This document shows positions 1 through 8,421 of a stretch of 64,000 nt of DNA, in pieces. Below the pieces are notes generated by a model. That model was not told the origin of the DNA and did no database searches. It was given only the letters and a program-made list of their open reading frames with translations. Source of the DNA: Schlegelella_A sp963778525 (GTDB lineage: Bacteria; Pseudomonadota; Gammaproteobacteria; Burkholderiales; Burkholderiaceae_C); contig CAVZUJ010000001.1 of assembly GCA_963778525.1 (NCBI GenBank), positions 1,302,001-1,366,000 of the forward strand. The letters are read 5' to 3'. Made by a program: the position numbers and the translations under genes. Numbering within the stretch: position 1 is the first letter of the stretch; each line of letters starts with the position of its first letter.

Positions 1-257
1 TCATCCAGGCCTTGCACGCGCAGGCCGACGACTGGCGTTCGCTCGAGATCGCACGGGCCAAGAAGCTGCTGGCCTCCGGCGAGGACGTCGGTGTGGTGCT
101 CGAAGCGCTGTCAAAAGGATTGACGCAGAAGATGCTGCACGGCACGTTCGCCGAGTTGCGTGCCGCCGATGGCGACGAGCGTTCGCGGCTGGCCCAGACC
201 GTGTCGCGGCTCTTCCTGCGCGCCGCCACCCGCTCGCCGGGCGACGACAAGCGCTAG
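1..257 (+). CDS. hemA: Glutamyl-tRNA reductase, C-terminal end (5' truncated by window edge)
   Basis: Only the last ~85 codons are present; the first whole codon is at base 3 and the stop is TAG at 255-257. The fragment is helical and charged and matches the C-terminal dimerisation region of glutamyl-tRNA reductase, which makes glutamate-1-semialdehyde for tetrapyrrole synthesis. The call relies mainly on position: hemA directly precedes prfA and prmC in most beta- and gamma-proteobacteria, and the gap here to prfA is 76 bp. No catalytic residues lie in this part, so the identification is contextual. Confidence 0.75.
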   Translation, partial: IQALHAQADDWRSLEIARAKKLLASGEDVGVVLEALSKGLTQKMLHGTFAELRAADGDERSRLAQTVSRLFLRAATRSPGDDKR

Positions 258-333
258 CGGCGACAAGCGCGGGCGCCGCCGCCTGGCGGCCGCCGTGTCC
301 GCCGTATCGTCCTGTCCTTTACCCCATCTGCCC

Positions 334-1431
334 ATGAAACCGTCCCTGCGCCAGCAACTCGAGCGCCTTGCGCTTCGTCTGTCGGAGCTGGACGCGACGC
401 TGGCCGACCCGGCCATTGCCGCCGACATGAAGCGCTATCGCGAGCTGAGTCGAGAGCATGCCGAGGCTGCCGAGCTCGTGGATCTGTTCCGACGATTCGA
501 GAGGCGCGAGCACGATCTGGGGACTGCAGCCGAACTGCTCCGCGAATCTGCGGCGGATCTCTCCATGGCCGCGCTGGCCAGGGAGGAAGTCGATGCCGCG
601 GGAGCCGATCTCGAGCGCCTCGGCGCGGCCTTGCAAGCCGCTCTGCTGCCGCGCGACGCCGACGACAGCCGCAACGTCTTCCTCGAGATTCGCGCCGGCA
701 CCGGCGGCGACGAGTCGGCTCTCTTCGCCGCCGACCTCACGCGCATGTACCTGCGCTTCGCCGAGCGGCAAGGCTGGAAGACCGAGGTGATGTCCGAAAG
801 CGCCAGCGACCTGGGCGGCTACAAGGAGATCGTCTTTCGGATCGACGGCGCGTCGGTCTACGCGCAGCTGAAATTCGAGTCCGGCGGGCACCGCGTGCAA
901 CGGGTGCCGGTGACCGAGACGCAGGGCCGGATCCACACCAGCGCCTGCACCGTCGCCGTGCTGCCGGAACCGGACGAAACCGAGGAACTGACGCTCGATC
1001 CGACCGAGCTGCGCATCGACACGTTCCGGGCCAGCGGCGCGGGCGGGCAGCACGTGAACAAGACCGACAGCGCGATCCGCATCACGCACTTGCCCACCGG
1101 CATCGTCGCCGAGTGTCAGGACGACCGATCGCAGCACCGCAACAAGGCCAAGGCCATGGCCGTGCTCACCGCCCGCCTGCGCGAGAAAGATCGTTCCGAG
1201 CGCGCCGCAAAGGAAGCGGCCACACGCAAGAGCCTGATCGGCAGCGGCGACCGCAGCGACCGTATCCGCACCTACAACTTCGCACAGGGTCGGGTCACCG
1301 ATCACCGCATCGGACTCACGCTGTACAAGCTGCAGGCCATCCTCGACGGCGACCTCGGGGAAGTGATCGCCGCGCTGCAGGCGGCGCAGGCTGCCGAGCA
1401 ACTTGCCGCACTCGAGCACGGCGAGGCGTGA
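334..1431 (+). CDS. prfA: Peptide chain release factor 1
   Basis: A 365-residue class I release factor, the normal length for RF1. It recognises UAA and UAG in the ribosomal A site and triggers peptidyl-tRNA hydrolysis. The PVT codon-recognition tripeptide (residues 192-194) marks it as RF1 rather than RF2 (which has SPF), and the catalytic GGQ is at 237-239, where PrmC methylates the glutamine. ATG at 334 gives the family N-terminus; the open frame extends further upstream only as an artefact overlapping hemA. The next gene, prmC, starts 5 bp after the stop, so the enzyme and its modifier are co-transcribed. Confidence 0.97.
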   Translation: MKPSLRQQLERLALRLSELDATLADPAIAADMKRYRELSREHAEAAELVDLFRRFERREHDLGTAAELLRESAADLSMAALAREEVDAAGADLERLGAALQAALLPRDADDSRNVFLEIRAGTGGDESALFAADLTRMYLRFAERQGWKTEVMSESASDLGGYKEIVFRIDGASVYAQLKFESGGHRVQRVPVTETQGRIHTSACTVAVLPEPDETEELTLDPTELRIDTFRASGAGGQHVNKTDSAIRITHLPTGIVAECQDDRSQHRNKAKAMAVLTARLREKDRSERAAKEAATRKSLIGSGDRSDRIRTYNFAQGRVTDHRIGLTLYKLQAILDGDLGEVIAALQAAQAAEQLAALEHGEA

Positions 1432-1436
1432 CCGGA

Positions 1437-2267
1437 ATGCGCCTGACCGTCGCCGCGGCGCTGGCACAGGCGCGCGCGTGCGGCGTCGCGCGGCTCGATG
1501 CGCAGCTGTTGCTGGCGCGGCTCGCCGAGGTGGATCGGACCTGGCTGATGGCTCATGACGACGCCTTGCTCGGCGCCGGTCTGGCGCCGCGCTGGGCCGC
1601 CTGGCTCGAACGGCGTGCCAACGGCGAGCCGCTCGCCTACCTCCTGGGCGAGAAGGAATTTCATGGTCTTTTGCTGCAGGTCGGCCCGGCGGTGCTGGTA
1701 CCGCGACCGGAGACCGAGCTGCTGGTCGACTGGGCCGATGAGCTGCTCGACCAGGGCAGCGGTCGCATCGACGTCGTCGACCTCGGCACCGGCAGCGGCG
1801 CCATCGCGTTGGCGGTCAAGCATTTGCACCCGCAAGCTCGCATCGTCGGCACCGACGCAAGCCCGGCTGCGCTGGCCGTCGCCAAGGCAAACGCCGAACG
1901 GCTCGCCTTGCCGATCGAGCTCGTCGCGGCGTCCTGGTGGCAAGGACTCGAGGGTCGTCGATTCGATCTGGTCCTGGCCAATCCGCCCTACGTCCGCGCC
2001 GACGATCCCGCGCTCCAGGCACTCGCGTGCGAGCCCAGGATGGCCCTGACGCCGGGCGGCGATGGATTGGCCGCATTTGCGGCGATCGTCGCTGGCGCGG
2101 CGCAGCACCTCCAAGCAGATGGCTGGCTTCTTCTCGAGCATGGCTTCGATCAGGCGGCGGCGGTGACGAATCTGCTGCGCCGGGCCCGCTTCGAAGACGT
2201 CCAGACGCGGCAGGATCTGGCCGGTCATCCGCGCGCCTCGGGTGGGCGATCGCCGCGGCATTCGTAA
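1437..2267 (+). CDS. prmC: Release factor glutamine methyltransferase
   Basis: A 276-residue SAM-dependent methyltransferase that methylates the GGQ glutamine of RF1 and RF2. Visible signatures are a helical N-terminal substrate-binding domain, the PRPETE segment near residue 90, the SAM-binding DLGTGSG loop, and the NPPY catalytic motif near residue 180. ATG at 1437 follows the prfA stop by 5 bp; an in-frame GTG at 1428 overlapping that stop is a possible alternative. The C-terminus carries a few basic residues beyond the usual end. Its position right after prfA is the classic one. Confidence 0.95.
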   Translation: MRLTVAAALAQARACGVARLDAQLLLARLAEVDRTWLMAHDDALLGAGLAPRWAAWLERRANGEPLAYLLGEKEFHGLLLQVGPAVLVPRPETELLVDWADELLDQGSGRIDVVDLGTGSGAIALAVKHLHPQARIVGTDASPAALAVAKANAERLALPIELVAASWWQGLEGRRFDLVLANPPYVRADDPALQALACEPRMALTPGGDGLAAFAAIVAGAAQHLQADGWLLLEHGFDQAAAVTNLLRRARFEDVQTRQDLAGHPRASGGRSPRHS

Positions 2268-2371
2268 CGCTGCGTCACAACGATCGCCGGCTGTCCGGAG
2301 CACGCCGCTGTCGCCGTGCAAAAACGCTTGACGCCGCTACAAATACTCATCGGTTCGTCGAAATCGCAACA

Positions 2372-2388
2372 CGCGGCGAATCGCCGCG
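2372..2388. other. 17-bp near-perfect palindrome upstream of the outer-membrane gene
   Basis: Eight-base arms (CGCGGCGA and TCGCCGCG) are separated by a single A. It lies 72 bp upstream of the start codon at 2461, inside the 193-bp gap after prmC. It could be an operator for a dimeric regulator or a hairpin in the leader. The GC content makes such palindromes fairly common by chance, so this is only a candidate. Confidence 0.3.
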
Positions 2389-2460
2389 CCGTAGGATGAC
2401 TATCCAAGCGCCGGGCTTCGCCCCGTTGCTTCAACCGCCGGCTGTGTCGAGGAGGTTGTC

Positions 2461-3081
2461 ATGCGTATCACCACCGGATGGGTCGTCAGCGTCGTGGCGC
2501 TGCTTTCATGCGGCGCCGCCTCGGCGGATGGCAACGGGATCACCGCCGACGCAGAGCGGGTGCCCTGGGCGAGCCTGCACGGCCGCATTGGCTATGTCTC
2601 GGTGCCCGGCTGGAGCGGCGATTTCTCGTTCGAAGACGGCAGCGGGCTGAAAACCAGTACCGCCAGCATCATGGGCGACCTCTATTTCGGCGGCTGGGTA
2701 GGCAACGAAAAGCTTCAGTCTGGCGGTTTCCGGGCCACCAGCGGCATCGTCGTCGGAGCCCGCAACAACCTGTGGGGAGCGCCAGCACCGGCCAGCGGTC
2801 TGCTCAGCGTCAGCCGGCGGCTGTTCGGCCAGTCAGCGGCGCCGAGCGCGGGTGCGCTCGACGCCGAAAACGCCACGCTGCCCTATATCGGCGTGGGCTA
2901 CAGCAGCCTGGCGACGCGCAGCGGCTGGAGCTTCAGCGCCGATCTCGGTCTGGTTTCGCTGAATCCGGGCAACGCCGTTCGCCTCGGCCGCGTTTTCGTC
3001 GGCGGCCAAAGCCTCGACGACGTCGTCCACGACATGCGCCTGGCGCCCGTGGTCCAGCTCGGCGTCTCCTATTCCTTCTGA
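2461..3081 (+). CDS. Outer-membrane beta-barrel family protein, function unknown
   Basis: A 206-residue protein with a cleavable signal peptide (hydrophobic core at residues 6-18, Ala-rich cleavage region near 22). The body has alternating polar and hydrophobic strands rich in Gly, Ser and Tyr, and the chain ends in SYSF, a C-terminal phenylalanine as read by the BAM machinery. These features fit a small outer-membrane barrel or a related periplasmic/outer-membrane protein. A perfect AGGAGG ribosome site lies at 2450-2455. It stands alone between prmC and grxD; I do not recognise a specific function. Confidence 0.65.
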   Translation: MRITTGWVVSVVALLSCGAASADGNGITADAERVPWASLHGRIGYVSVPGWSGDFSFEDGSGLKTSTASIMGDLYFGGWVGNEKLQSGGFRATSGIVVGARNNLWGAPAPASGLLSVSRRLFGQSAAPSAGALDAENATLPYIGVGYSSLATRSGWSFSADLGLVSLNPGNAVRLGRVFVGGQSLDDVVHDMRLAPVVQLGVSYSF

Positions 3082-3141
3082 TCCGCTCGCGCCGCGAATC
3101 CGGCTAAAGTTGCCGGATTGTCATCTTCACGGTTCGGCATC

Positions 3142-3459
3142 ATGAGCGACGTTCAACAGCGCATCGACGGCATCGTCAAGGGTCATCGCGTCGTGCTCTT
3201 CATGAAGGGAACAGCGCAGTTTCCGATGTGCGGCTTTTCCGGCCGCGCGATCCAGATTCTCAAGGCCTGCGGCGTCTCCGATCTGAAGACCGTCAACGTC
3301 CTCGAGGACGAGGAAATACGCCAGGGCATCAAGAGCTATTCCGACTGGCCCACCATTCCGCAGCTCTACGTCAACGGCGAGTTCGTCGGCGGCTCGGACA
3401 TCATGACCGAGATGTACCAGGCGGGCGAGTTGCAGCCTGCACTCGGCGTCGCCGCCTGA
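3142..3459 (+). CDS. grxD: Monothiol glutaredoxin (iron-sulfur carrier)
   Basis: A 105-residue monothiol glutaredoxin with the CGFS active site at residues 30-33, preceded by the FMKGT motif and followed by WPTIPQLYVNGEFVGG, which binds glutathione. This class carries a glutathione-ligated [2Fe-2S] cluster for delivery to target proteins. The ATG at 3142 gives the normal family start; an in-frame TTG at 3118 would add eight non-conserved residues. ubiX begins 12 bp after the stop, suggesting one transcription unit. Confidence 0.96.
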   Translation: MSDVQQRIDGIVKGHRVVLFMKGTAQFPMCGFSGRAIQILKACGVSDLKTVNVLEDEEIRQGIKSYSDWPTIPQLYVNGEFVGGSDIMTEMYQAGELQPALGVAA

Positions 3460-3471
3460 GCTGAGCGCTGC

Positions 3472-4047
3472 ATGCAGACCGCTGCGCGCCGGCGCGTGGT
3501 GGTCGGCATCACCGGCGCCACCGGCGCCGTCTACGCCCTCGGTCTGCTCGATCGCCTGCGTGCGGCCGGGCGCGAAACGCATCTCGTCGCCACACCCGCC
3601 GGCATCCTCAACGTCCACCACGAGCTCGGTCTCGATCGGCAGACGCTCGAGTCGAAAGCCGACGTGGCCTACCACCCGGCAGATGTCGGTGCGGCGATCG
3701 CGAGCGGCTCCTTTGCGATCGAGGCCATGGTGGTCGCACCGTGCTCGATGAAGTCGCTGGCGGCGATCGCGCACGGCTTCTCCGACAACCTGTTGACGCG
3801 TGCCGCCGATGTCGCCCTGAAGGAACGCCGACGCCTCGTGCTGATGGTTCGCGAGACGCCCTTCAATTTGGCGCACTTGCGCAACATGACGGCGGCCACC
3901 GAGATGGGCGCGATCGTTTTCCCGCCGTTGCCGGCCTTCTACCATCGCCCGCAAACGATCGCCGAGCTGGTCGAAGACAGTATCGAGCGCGTGCTCGCGC
4001 TGCTTGGCATCGAAGGCGCGGCGCCGAAAGCCTGGAACGGCCTTTGA
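3472..4047 (+). CDS. ubiX: Flavin prenyltransferase
   Basis: A 191-residue flavoprotein-fold enzyme that attaches a dimethylallyl group to FMN, producing prenyl-FMN for the UbiD decarboxylase of ubiquinone biosynthesis. The N-terminal GITGATGAVYALG segment is the flavin-phosphate loop. APCSMKSLAAIAHGFSDNLLTRAADV and the later RETPFNLAHLRNM are characteristic of the family, each quoted here in pieces of the conserved text. Length is typical. It is closely spaced after grxD and convergent with the following lytic transglycosylase gene, with 16 bp between the two stops. Confidence 0.95.
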   Translation: MQTAARRRVVVGITGATGAVYALGLLDRLRAAGRETHLVATPAGILNVHHELGLDRQTLESKADVAYHPADVGAAIASGSFAIEAMVVAPCSMKSLAAIAHGFSDNLLTRAADVALKERRRLVLMVRETPFNLAHLRNMTAATEMGAIVFPPLPAFYHRPQTIAELVEDSIERVLALLGIEGAAPKAWNGL

Positions 4048-4063
4048 CGAGACTCCTCACGTC

Positions 4064-4708
4064 TCAGCGCGACGGATAGGTCCAGCTCCGGCTCGCCGCA
4101 AGCACCGCGTTCGGGTATTCGGGCCGGCCGCGGCTGCCGTTGTACCGACCCAGTGCCAAAAAGAGGTCGCCGTTTTCCAAGTCCAGGTAGTGGCGCAGGA
4201 TGACGCAGCCGAAACGCAGGTTGGTCTGCATGTGAAACAGGCGAGCCGTATCGCCGTCGCCGATGAGGCGTGCCCAAAATGGCATCACCTGCGTGTAGCC
4301 GCGCGCGCCCGCGACGCTGATGGCATAGCGACGAAAGCCGCTCTCGACCTGGACCAGGCCCAGCATCAAGGCCGGCTCCAGGCCGGCCCGCTTGCTTTCA
4401 TACCAGAGCGTCTCGAGGAAGTCGACGCGCGTCGCCAGTTCAGGTTGCTGCCGATGCAGCTTTTCGCTCATCGCGCCGAGCCAGCGCAGGTGCGCGAGCC
4501 GCTCGTCGATGTTGCCGAACTGCGGCTTCGGCGGGGCGCGATCGGCAATGGCCGACGACAACGCGGAACGGACTGCGTCGGCGAGCGGCTCTTCGATTTG
4601 CGCGCCGGCAGTTGCAATGCGCGGCCAGCCAAGTCCGACGCCAGCGAGCAAGGCCGCGGCGACAAGCGCGCGCCGATGGCTCCCCGGTCGGGAGCGCGCG
4701 TCCCTCAT
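4064..4708 (-). CDS. Lytic transglycosylase (SLT family), periplasmic
   Basis: A 214-residue exported muramidase-like enzyme that cleaves peptidoglycan to 1,6-anhydro products. It has a twin-basic start, a signal segment at about residues 12-33, then a lysozyme-like SLT domain with the catalytic glutamate in QVESGF (Glu122), followed by GARGYTQVMPFW and ALGRYNGS. The start ATG overlaps the proS stop as ATGA (4705-4708), so it is translated right after proS and is probably coupled to it. A transglycosylase downstream of proS is a common Burkholderiales arrangement. Confidence 0.9.
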   Translation of the reverse strand: MRDARSRPGSHRRALVAAALLAGVGLGWPRIATAGAQIEEPLADAVRSALSSAIADRAPPKPQFGNIDERLAHLRWLGAMSEKLHRQQPELATRVDFLETLWYESKRAGLEPALMLGLVQVESGFRRYAISVAGARGYTQVMPFWARLIGDGDTARLFHMQTNLRFGCVILRHYLDLENGDLFLALGRYNGSRGRPEYPNAVLAASRSWTYPSR

Positions 4709-6468
4709 GCCGGGAGTTTGCTCCTGAGAAACGCCATCGCTTCGCCTGCGGCGACCGCACTGGCGGCGGCGTCGCGGCGACCTTGGTACTCGACTTCGCC
4801 GTTCTTCAGGCCGCGCTCCGAAAGGACGACGCGATGCGGCACGCCGATCAGCTCCCAGTCGGCGAACATCGCGCCCGGCCGCTCGCCACGATCGTCGAGG
4901 ATGACATCGACGCCGGCCGCACTCAGTTGGGCGTGCAAGGCATCGGCGGCTTCCCGGACCTGCGCCGAGCGGTCGTAGCCGATCGGGCAGATGGCGACGG
5001 AAAACGGGGCGATCGCGGCCGGCCAGATCATCCCGCGCTCGTCGTGATTCTGTTCGATGGCCGCTCCGACGATACGGGTGATGCCGATGCCGTAGCAGCC
5101 CATCTCGAGCGGCTGCGCCTGGCCTTTTTCGTCGAGATAGGTGGCTTGCATCGGCACGCTGTACTTGGTGCCGAGGAAGAAAACGTGGCCGACCTCGATC
5201 CCGCGCTGGATGGCGAGACGACCCTTGCCGTCGGGAGAGGGATCGCCGTCGACGACGTTGCGGATATCGGCCACGCCATCCGGCTCGGGCAGATCGCGGC
5301 CCCAGTTGACGCCGGTGAAGTGAAAGCCCGGCTCGTTGGCGCCGCAGACGAAGTCGCTCATGGCTGCGACCGTTCGATCGGCGAGCACGCGAACTTTTCC
5401 GGCGTCGCGCGGCGGCAGGCCGATCGGGCCGAGATACCCGGGATCGCTGCCGAAGCCGGCCCGAATCTCGGCTGCTGTCGCAAAGCGCCAACCATCGCGC
5501 AGGCCATCGACTTTGCCGGCCTTGACCTCGTTCAGGGAATGATCGCCACGCACCAGCAGCAACCACAGCTCGGCCGGCGCGGCGGCCGCGGACTTCGCGG
5601 GCTCGGGCGACTCGACGGCAATCACCAGCGACTTCACCGTCTTCTCAAGGGGCAGGCCAAGGAACGTGGCCACGTCCTCGCAGGTGCTCTTGCCCGGCGT
5701 CGGGGTCTTCGCCAAAGCCTGGCTCGCAGGCTCGCGCCGGTCGATCAGCGGCAATGCCTCGGCCAGCTCCACGTTGGCCGCGAAACCGGAATCCGGGTTG
5801 TAGGCGATCGCGTCTTCGCCGGTTTCGGCGATCACCTGGAACTCGTGCGAGCGGTCACCGCCGATCGCGCCGGTGTCGGCGGCGACGGCGCGAAAGACGA
5901 GGCCCATGCGTTCGAAGATCCGCACGTAGGCGTCGTACATGCGGCGATAGCTGGTCTCGGCGGTAGCGGCGTCGCGATCGAACGAATACGCGTCCTTCAT
6001 CGTGAACTCGCGGCCACGCATGACGCCGAAGCGCGGCCGGCGCTCATCACGGAACTTGGTCTGGATGTGATAGAAATTTTTCGGCAGCGCGCGGTAGCTG
6101 CGCAACTCCTGCCGGGCGATGTCGGTGATGACTTCCTCGCTCGTCGGCTGGATCACGAAATCGCGGTCGTGCCGATCCTTGACGCGCATCAGCTCGGGCC
6201 CGTACTTCGCGTAGCGGCCGCTCTCCTGCCAGAGCTCTGCCGGTTGCACCACGGGCATCAGCAGCTCGATGGCTCCGGCTGCGTTCATCTCTTCGCGCAC
6301 GATGTTCTCGATCTTGCGGATGACGCGCAGACCCATCGGCATATACGTGTAGATGCCCGCCGAGAGCCGCTTGATGAAGCCGGCTCGAAGCATGAGCCGG
6401 TGGCTGGCAACCTCGGCATCGGCCGGGGCTTCCTTCAGCGTGGAAATGAAGAACTGACTGGCTTTCAT
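4705..6468 (-). CDS. proS: Prolyl-tRNA synthetase (bacterial type)
   Basis: A 587-residue class II synthetase that charges tRNA-Pro. The order is catalytic core with motif 1, motif 2 (KFRDERRPRFGVMRGREF), an inserted editing domain at about residues 230-390 that clears mis-charged alanine, motif 3 (GCYGIGITRIVGA), and a C-terminal anticodon-binding domain. The length with the insertion is that of the standard bacterial type. It is divergent from rppH with 141 bp between the starts, and it overlaps the transglycosylase gene by 4 bp. Confidence 0.97.
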   Translation of the reverse strand: MKASQFFISTLKEAPADAEVASHRLMLRAGFIKRLSAGIYTYMPMGLRVIRKIENIVREEMNAAGAIELLMPVVQPAELWQESGRYAKYGPELMRVKDRHDRDFVIQPTSEEVITDIARQELRSYRALPKNFYHIQTKFRDERRPRFGVMRGREFTMKDAYSFDRDAATAETSYRRMYDAYVRIFERMGLVFRAVAADTGAIGGDRSHEFQVIAETGEDAIAYNPDSGFAANVELAEALPLIDRREPASQALAKTPTPGKSTCEDVATFLGLPLEKTVKSLVIAVESPEPAKSAAAAPAELWLLLVRGDHSLNEVKAGKVDGLRDGWRFATAAEIRAGFGSDPGYLGPIGLPPRDAGKVRVLADRTVAAMSDFVCGANEPGFHFTGVNWGRDLPEPDGVADIRNVVDGDPSPDGKGRLAIQRGIEVGHVFFLGTKYSVPMQATYLDEKGQAQPLEMGCYGIGITRIVGAAIEQNHDERGMIWPAAIAPFSVAICPIGYDRSAQVREAADALHAQLSAAGVDVILDDRGERPGAMFADWELIGVPHRVVLSERGLKNGEVEYQGRRDAAASAVAAGEAMAFLRSKLPA

Positions 6469-6554
6469 GGTCGCGGGGATCGGTGGCGCTGCCTGCGAGC
6501 GAAGCGCTGCGGCGGCGAAGCGGCGTGGCTGGCGCGCGCCCGGGGACGCGAAGT

Positions 6555-6582
6555 TTGACTCGCGTCATGCCGGTGCAATAAT
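6555..6582 (+). promoter_or_regulatory. Sigma-70-type promoter for rppH
   Basis: TTGACT at 6555-6560 and AATAAT at 6577-6582, each five of six matches to consensus, are separated by 16 bp. The -10 ends 27 bp before the rppH ATG, so the leader would be short. It lies in the 141-bp gap between the divergent proS and rppH genes. No equally good promoter was seen for proS. Confidence 0.6.
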
Positions 6583-6609
6583 CGGTCAACGCAAGAATCG
6601 AGGTTGATT

Positions 6610-7287
6610 ATGCTCGACCGTGATGGGTTCAGACCCAACGTCGGCATCGTCCTGCTCAACCAGAAGAATCAGGTGTTCTGGGGCAAACGGATTCGCACCC
6701 ACTCCTGGCAGTTCCCGCAAGGGGGCATCAATTTCGGCGAGACGCCCGAGCAGGCGATGTTCCGCGAGCTTCACGAAGAAGTGGGGCTGACGCAGGATCA
6801 CGTCAGGATCGTCGCGCGCACGCGCGACTGGCTGCGCTACGAGGTGCCGACGCATTTCATCCGGCGCGACGCGCGTGGCCACTACCGCGGTCAAAAGCAG
6901 ATCTGGTTCCTGCTGCAGCTGGTGGGCCGCGACAGCGACATGAACCTGCGCGCCACCAACCATCCCGAGTTCGATGCCTGGCGCTGGAACGACTACTGGA
7001 TCCCGCTCGACGTCGTCATCGAGTTCAAGCGCAACGTCTACCAGATGGCCTTGACGGAGCTTGCGCGCTTCTTGCCACGCGGTGTGCAGCACAACCGCTA
7101 TCTGCGCTCGGGCATGCGCCCGCATCATCGCGACGAACCGTTCGATCACTATCGGCACCGCGATTCGGGTCATCCGGAATCCGACGCCGAGATCAGCGCC
7201 GCCGCGTCGCCACTTGAACCGGCGCCGGCGCCGGGCGCCATCGCTTCTATGCCGGCGTCGCCCCTGACCAAGGACTCCCCGGCCTGA
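6610..7287 (+). CDS. rppH: RNA pyrophosphohydrolase
   Basis: A 225-residue Nudix hydrolase that removes pyrophosphate from the 5' end of triphosphorylated RNA and so starts RNase E-dependent decay. The full Nudix box (GX5EX7REUXEEXGU) spans residues 38-60, and the flanking RPNVGIVL and HSWQFPQGG are typical of RppH. The last ~65 residues (Pro/Ala/His-rich) form a low-complexity tail often seen in Burkholderiales orthologues. ATG at 6610 is preferred over the in-frame TTG at 6604 because it gives the conserved MLDRDGFRPN start. It is convergent with proB. Confidence 0.95.
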   Translation: MLDRDGFRPNVGIVLLNQKNQVFWGKRIRTHSWQFPQGGINFGETPEQAMFRELHEEVGLTQDHVRIVARTRDWLRYEVPTHFIRRDARGHYRGQKQIWFLLQLVGRDSDMNLRATNHPEFDAWRWNDYWIPLDVVIEFKRNVYQMALTELARFLPRGVQHNRYLRSGMRPHHRDEPFDHYRHRDSGHPESDAEISAAASPLEPAPAPGAIASMPASPLTKDSPA

Positions 7288-7302
7288 GGCGCCCTTTCAC
7301 CT

Positions 7303-8421
7303 TCAGGACAGCACGAAATTGTCCCGGTGGATCAGTTCCGGCTCGCCGGTAAAGCCCAACAGGCGCTCGAACTCGGTCGAAGGCTTGCCGGCGATGAGGC
7401 GTGCCTCCGAGCTGGCGTAGTTGCAAAGGCCTCGGCCTATCTCCACGCCGCCGCCGGTGCGCACGGCGATGACGTCGCCGCGATGGAAGTCGCCTTCGAC
7501 GGCAACGACACCGATCGGCAACAGGCTCTTGCCGCCATCGCGCACCTTGAGTACCGCGCCTTCGTCGACCACCACGGCGCCGCGCAGTTGCAGATGGTCG
7601 CTCATCCATTGCTTGCGCGCCGCCACTTTGGGCGTGGCCGCCATCAGCGCCGTGCCCACGCTCTCGCCGGCGGCGATGCGAAGGAGCACGTCCGGCTCGC
7701 GCCCTGATGCGATGACCGTGCTGGCGCCGCTACGCGCTGCCCGCTTGGCGGCCAGGACCTTCGTCAACATGCCGCCACGGCCGATCGCGCTGCCGGCGCC
7801 CCCAGCCATGCGCTCGAGTCCCGCATCGCCGGCCACGCCACGCTCGACCAGGCGAGCATCGGCATCGAGGCGCGGATCAGCCGAAAAGAGGCCGGCCTGA
7901 TCGGTCAGGATCACGAGCAGGTCGGCGTCGAGCAGATTGGCGACGAGCGCACCCAGCGTGTCGTTGTCGCCGAACTTGATTTCGTCGTTGACGACCGTAT
8001 CGTTCTCGTTGATCACCGGAACGACACCCAGCTCGAGAAGCGTCACGAGCGTGGAGCGGGCATTGAGATAGCGCTCGCGATCGGCCAGGTCGGCGTGGGT
8101 GAGCAGCACCTGCGCGCTGCGCACGCCGTTGGCGCGAAGCGCCGACTCGTAGCACTGGGCCAGACCCATCTGGCCGACCGCGGCCGCGGCCTGCTGCTGG
8201 TGCACGCCGCGCGGGCGGGTCGACCAGCCCAGACGTTTCATGCCCTCGGCGATCGCGCCGCTCGAGACCATCACCAGATCGCGATGCTGACCGACGAGCA
8301 CGGCCATCTGCCGGCACCAGTCGCCGACGGCGCGTTCGTCGATGCCTCGGCCCTCGTTGGTGACCAGGCTCGAGCCGACCTTGACGACGATTCGCCGGGC
8401 TTGGCGCAGCGTCTCGTTCAT
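7303..8421 (-). CDS. proB: Glutamate 5-kinase
   Basis: A 372-residue enzyme that phosphorylates glutamate in the first step of proline synthesis. The N-terminal amino-acid kinase domain shows VVKVGSSLV, the VSSGAIAEGM segment, INENDTV and FGDNDTLGA; the C-terminal ~95 residues form a PUA domain, giving the usual two-domain length. Its ATG shares one base with the obgE stop (TGATG at 8419-8423), so translation is coupled. The obgE-proB pair is a standard arrangement in this group. Confidence 0.96.
   Translation of the reverse strand: MNETLRQARRIVVKVGSSLVTNEGRGIDERAVGDWCRQMAVLVGQHRDLVMVSSGAIAEGMKRLGWSTRPRGVHQQQAAAAVGQMGLAQCYESALRANGVRSAQVLLTHADLADRERYLNARSTLVTLLELGVVPVINENDTVVNDEIKFGDNDTLGALVANLLDADLLVILTDQAGLFSADPRLDADARLVERGVAGDAGLERMAGGAGSAIGRGGMLTKVLAAKRAARSGASTVIASGREPDVLLRIAAGESVGTALMAATPKVAARKQWMSDHLQLRGAVVVDEGAVLKVRDGGKSLLPIGVVAVEGDFHRGDVIAVRTGGGVEIGRGLCNYASSEARLIAGKPSTEFERLLGFTGEPELIHRDNFVLS

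Noticed and set aside
319..1467. Long open frame of ~380 codons antisense to prfA
   Set aside because: It mirrors the high-GC codon pattern of prfA on the other strand, has no family features and no plausible ribosome site.
2328..2333. TTGACG considered as -35 of a promoter for the gene at 2461
   Set aside because: No acceptable -10 hexamer at 16-18 bp downstream.
4612..6558. ~650-codon plus-strand open frame opposite proS
   Set aside because: A GC-rich antisense shadow; proS is unmistakable and uninterrupted on the minus strand.
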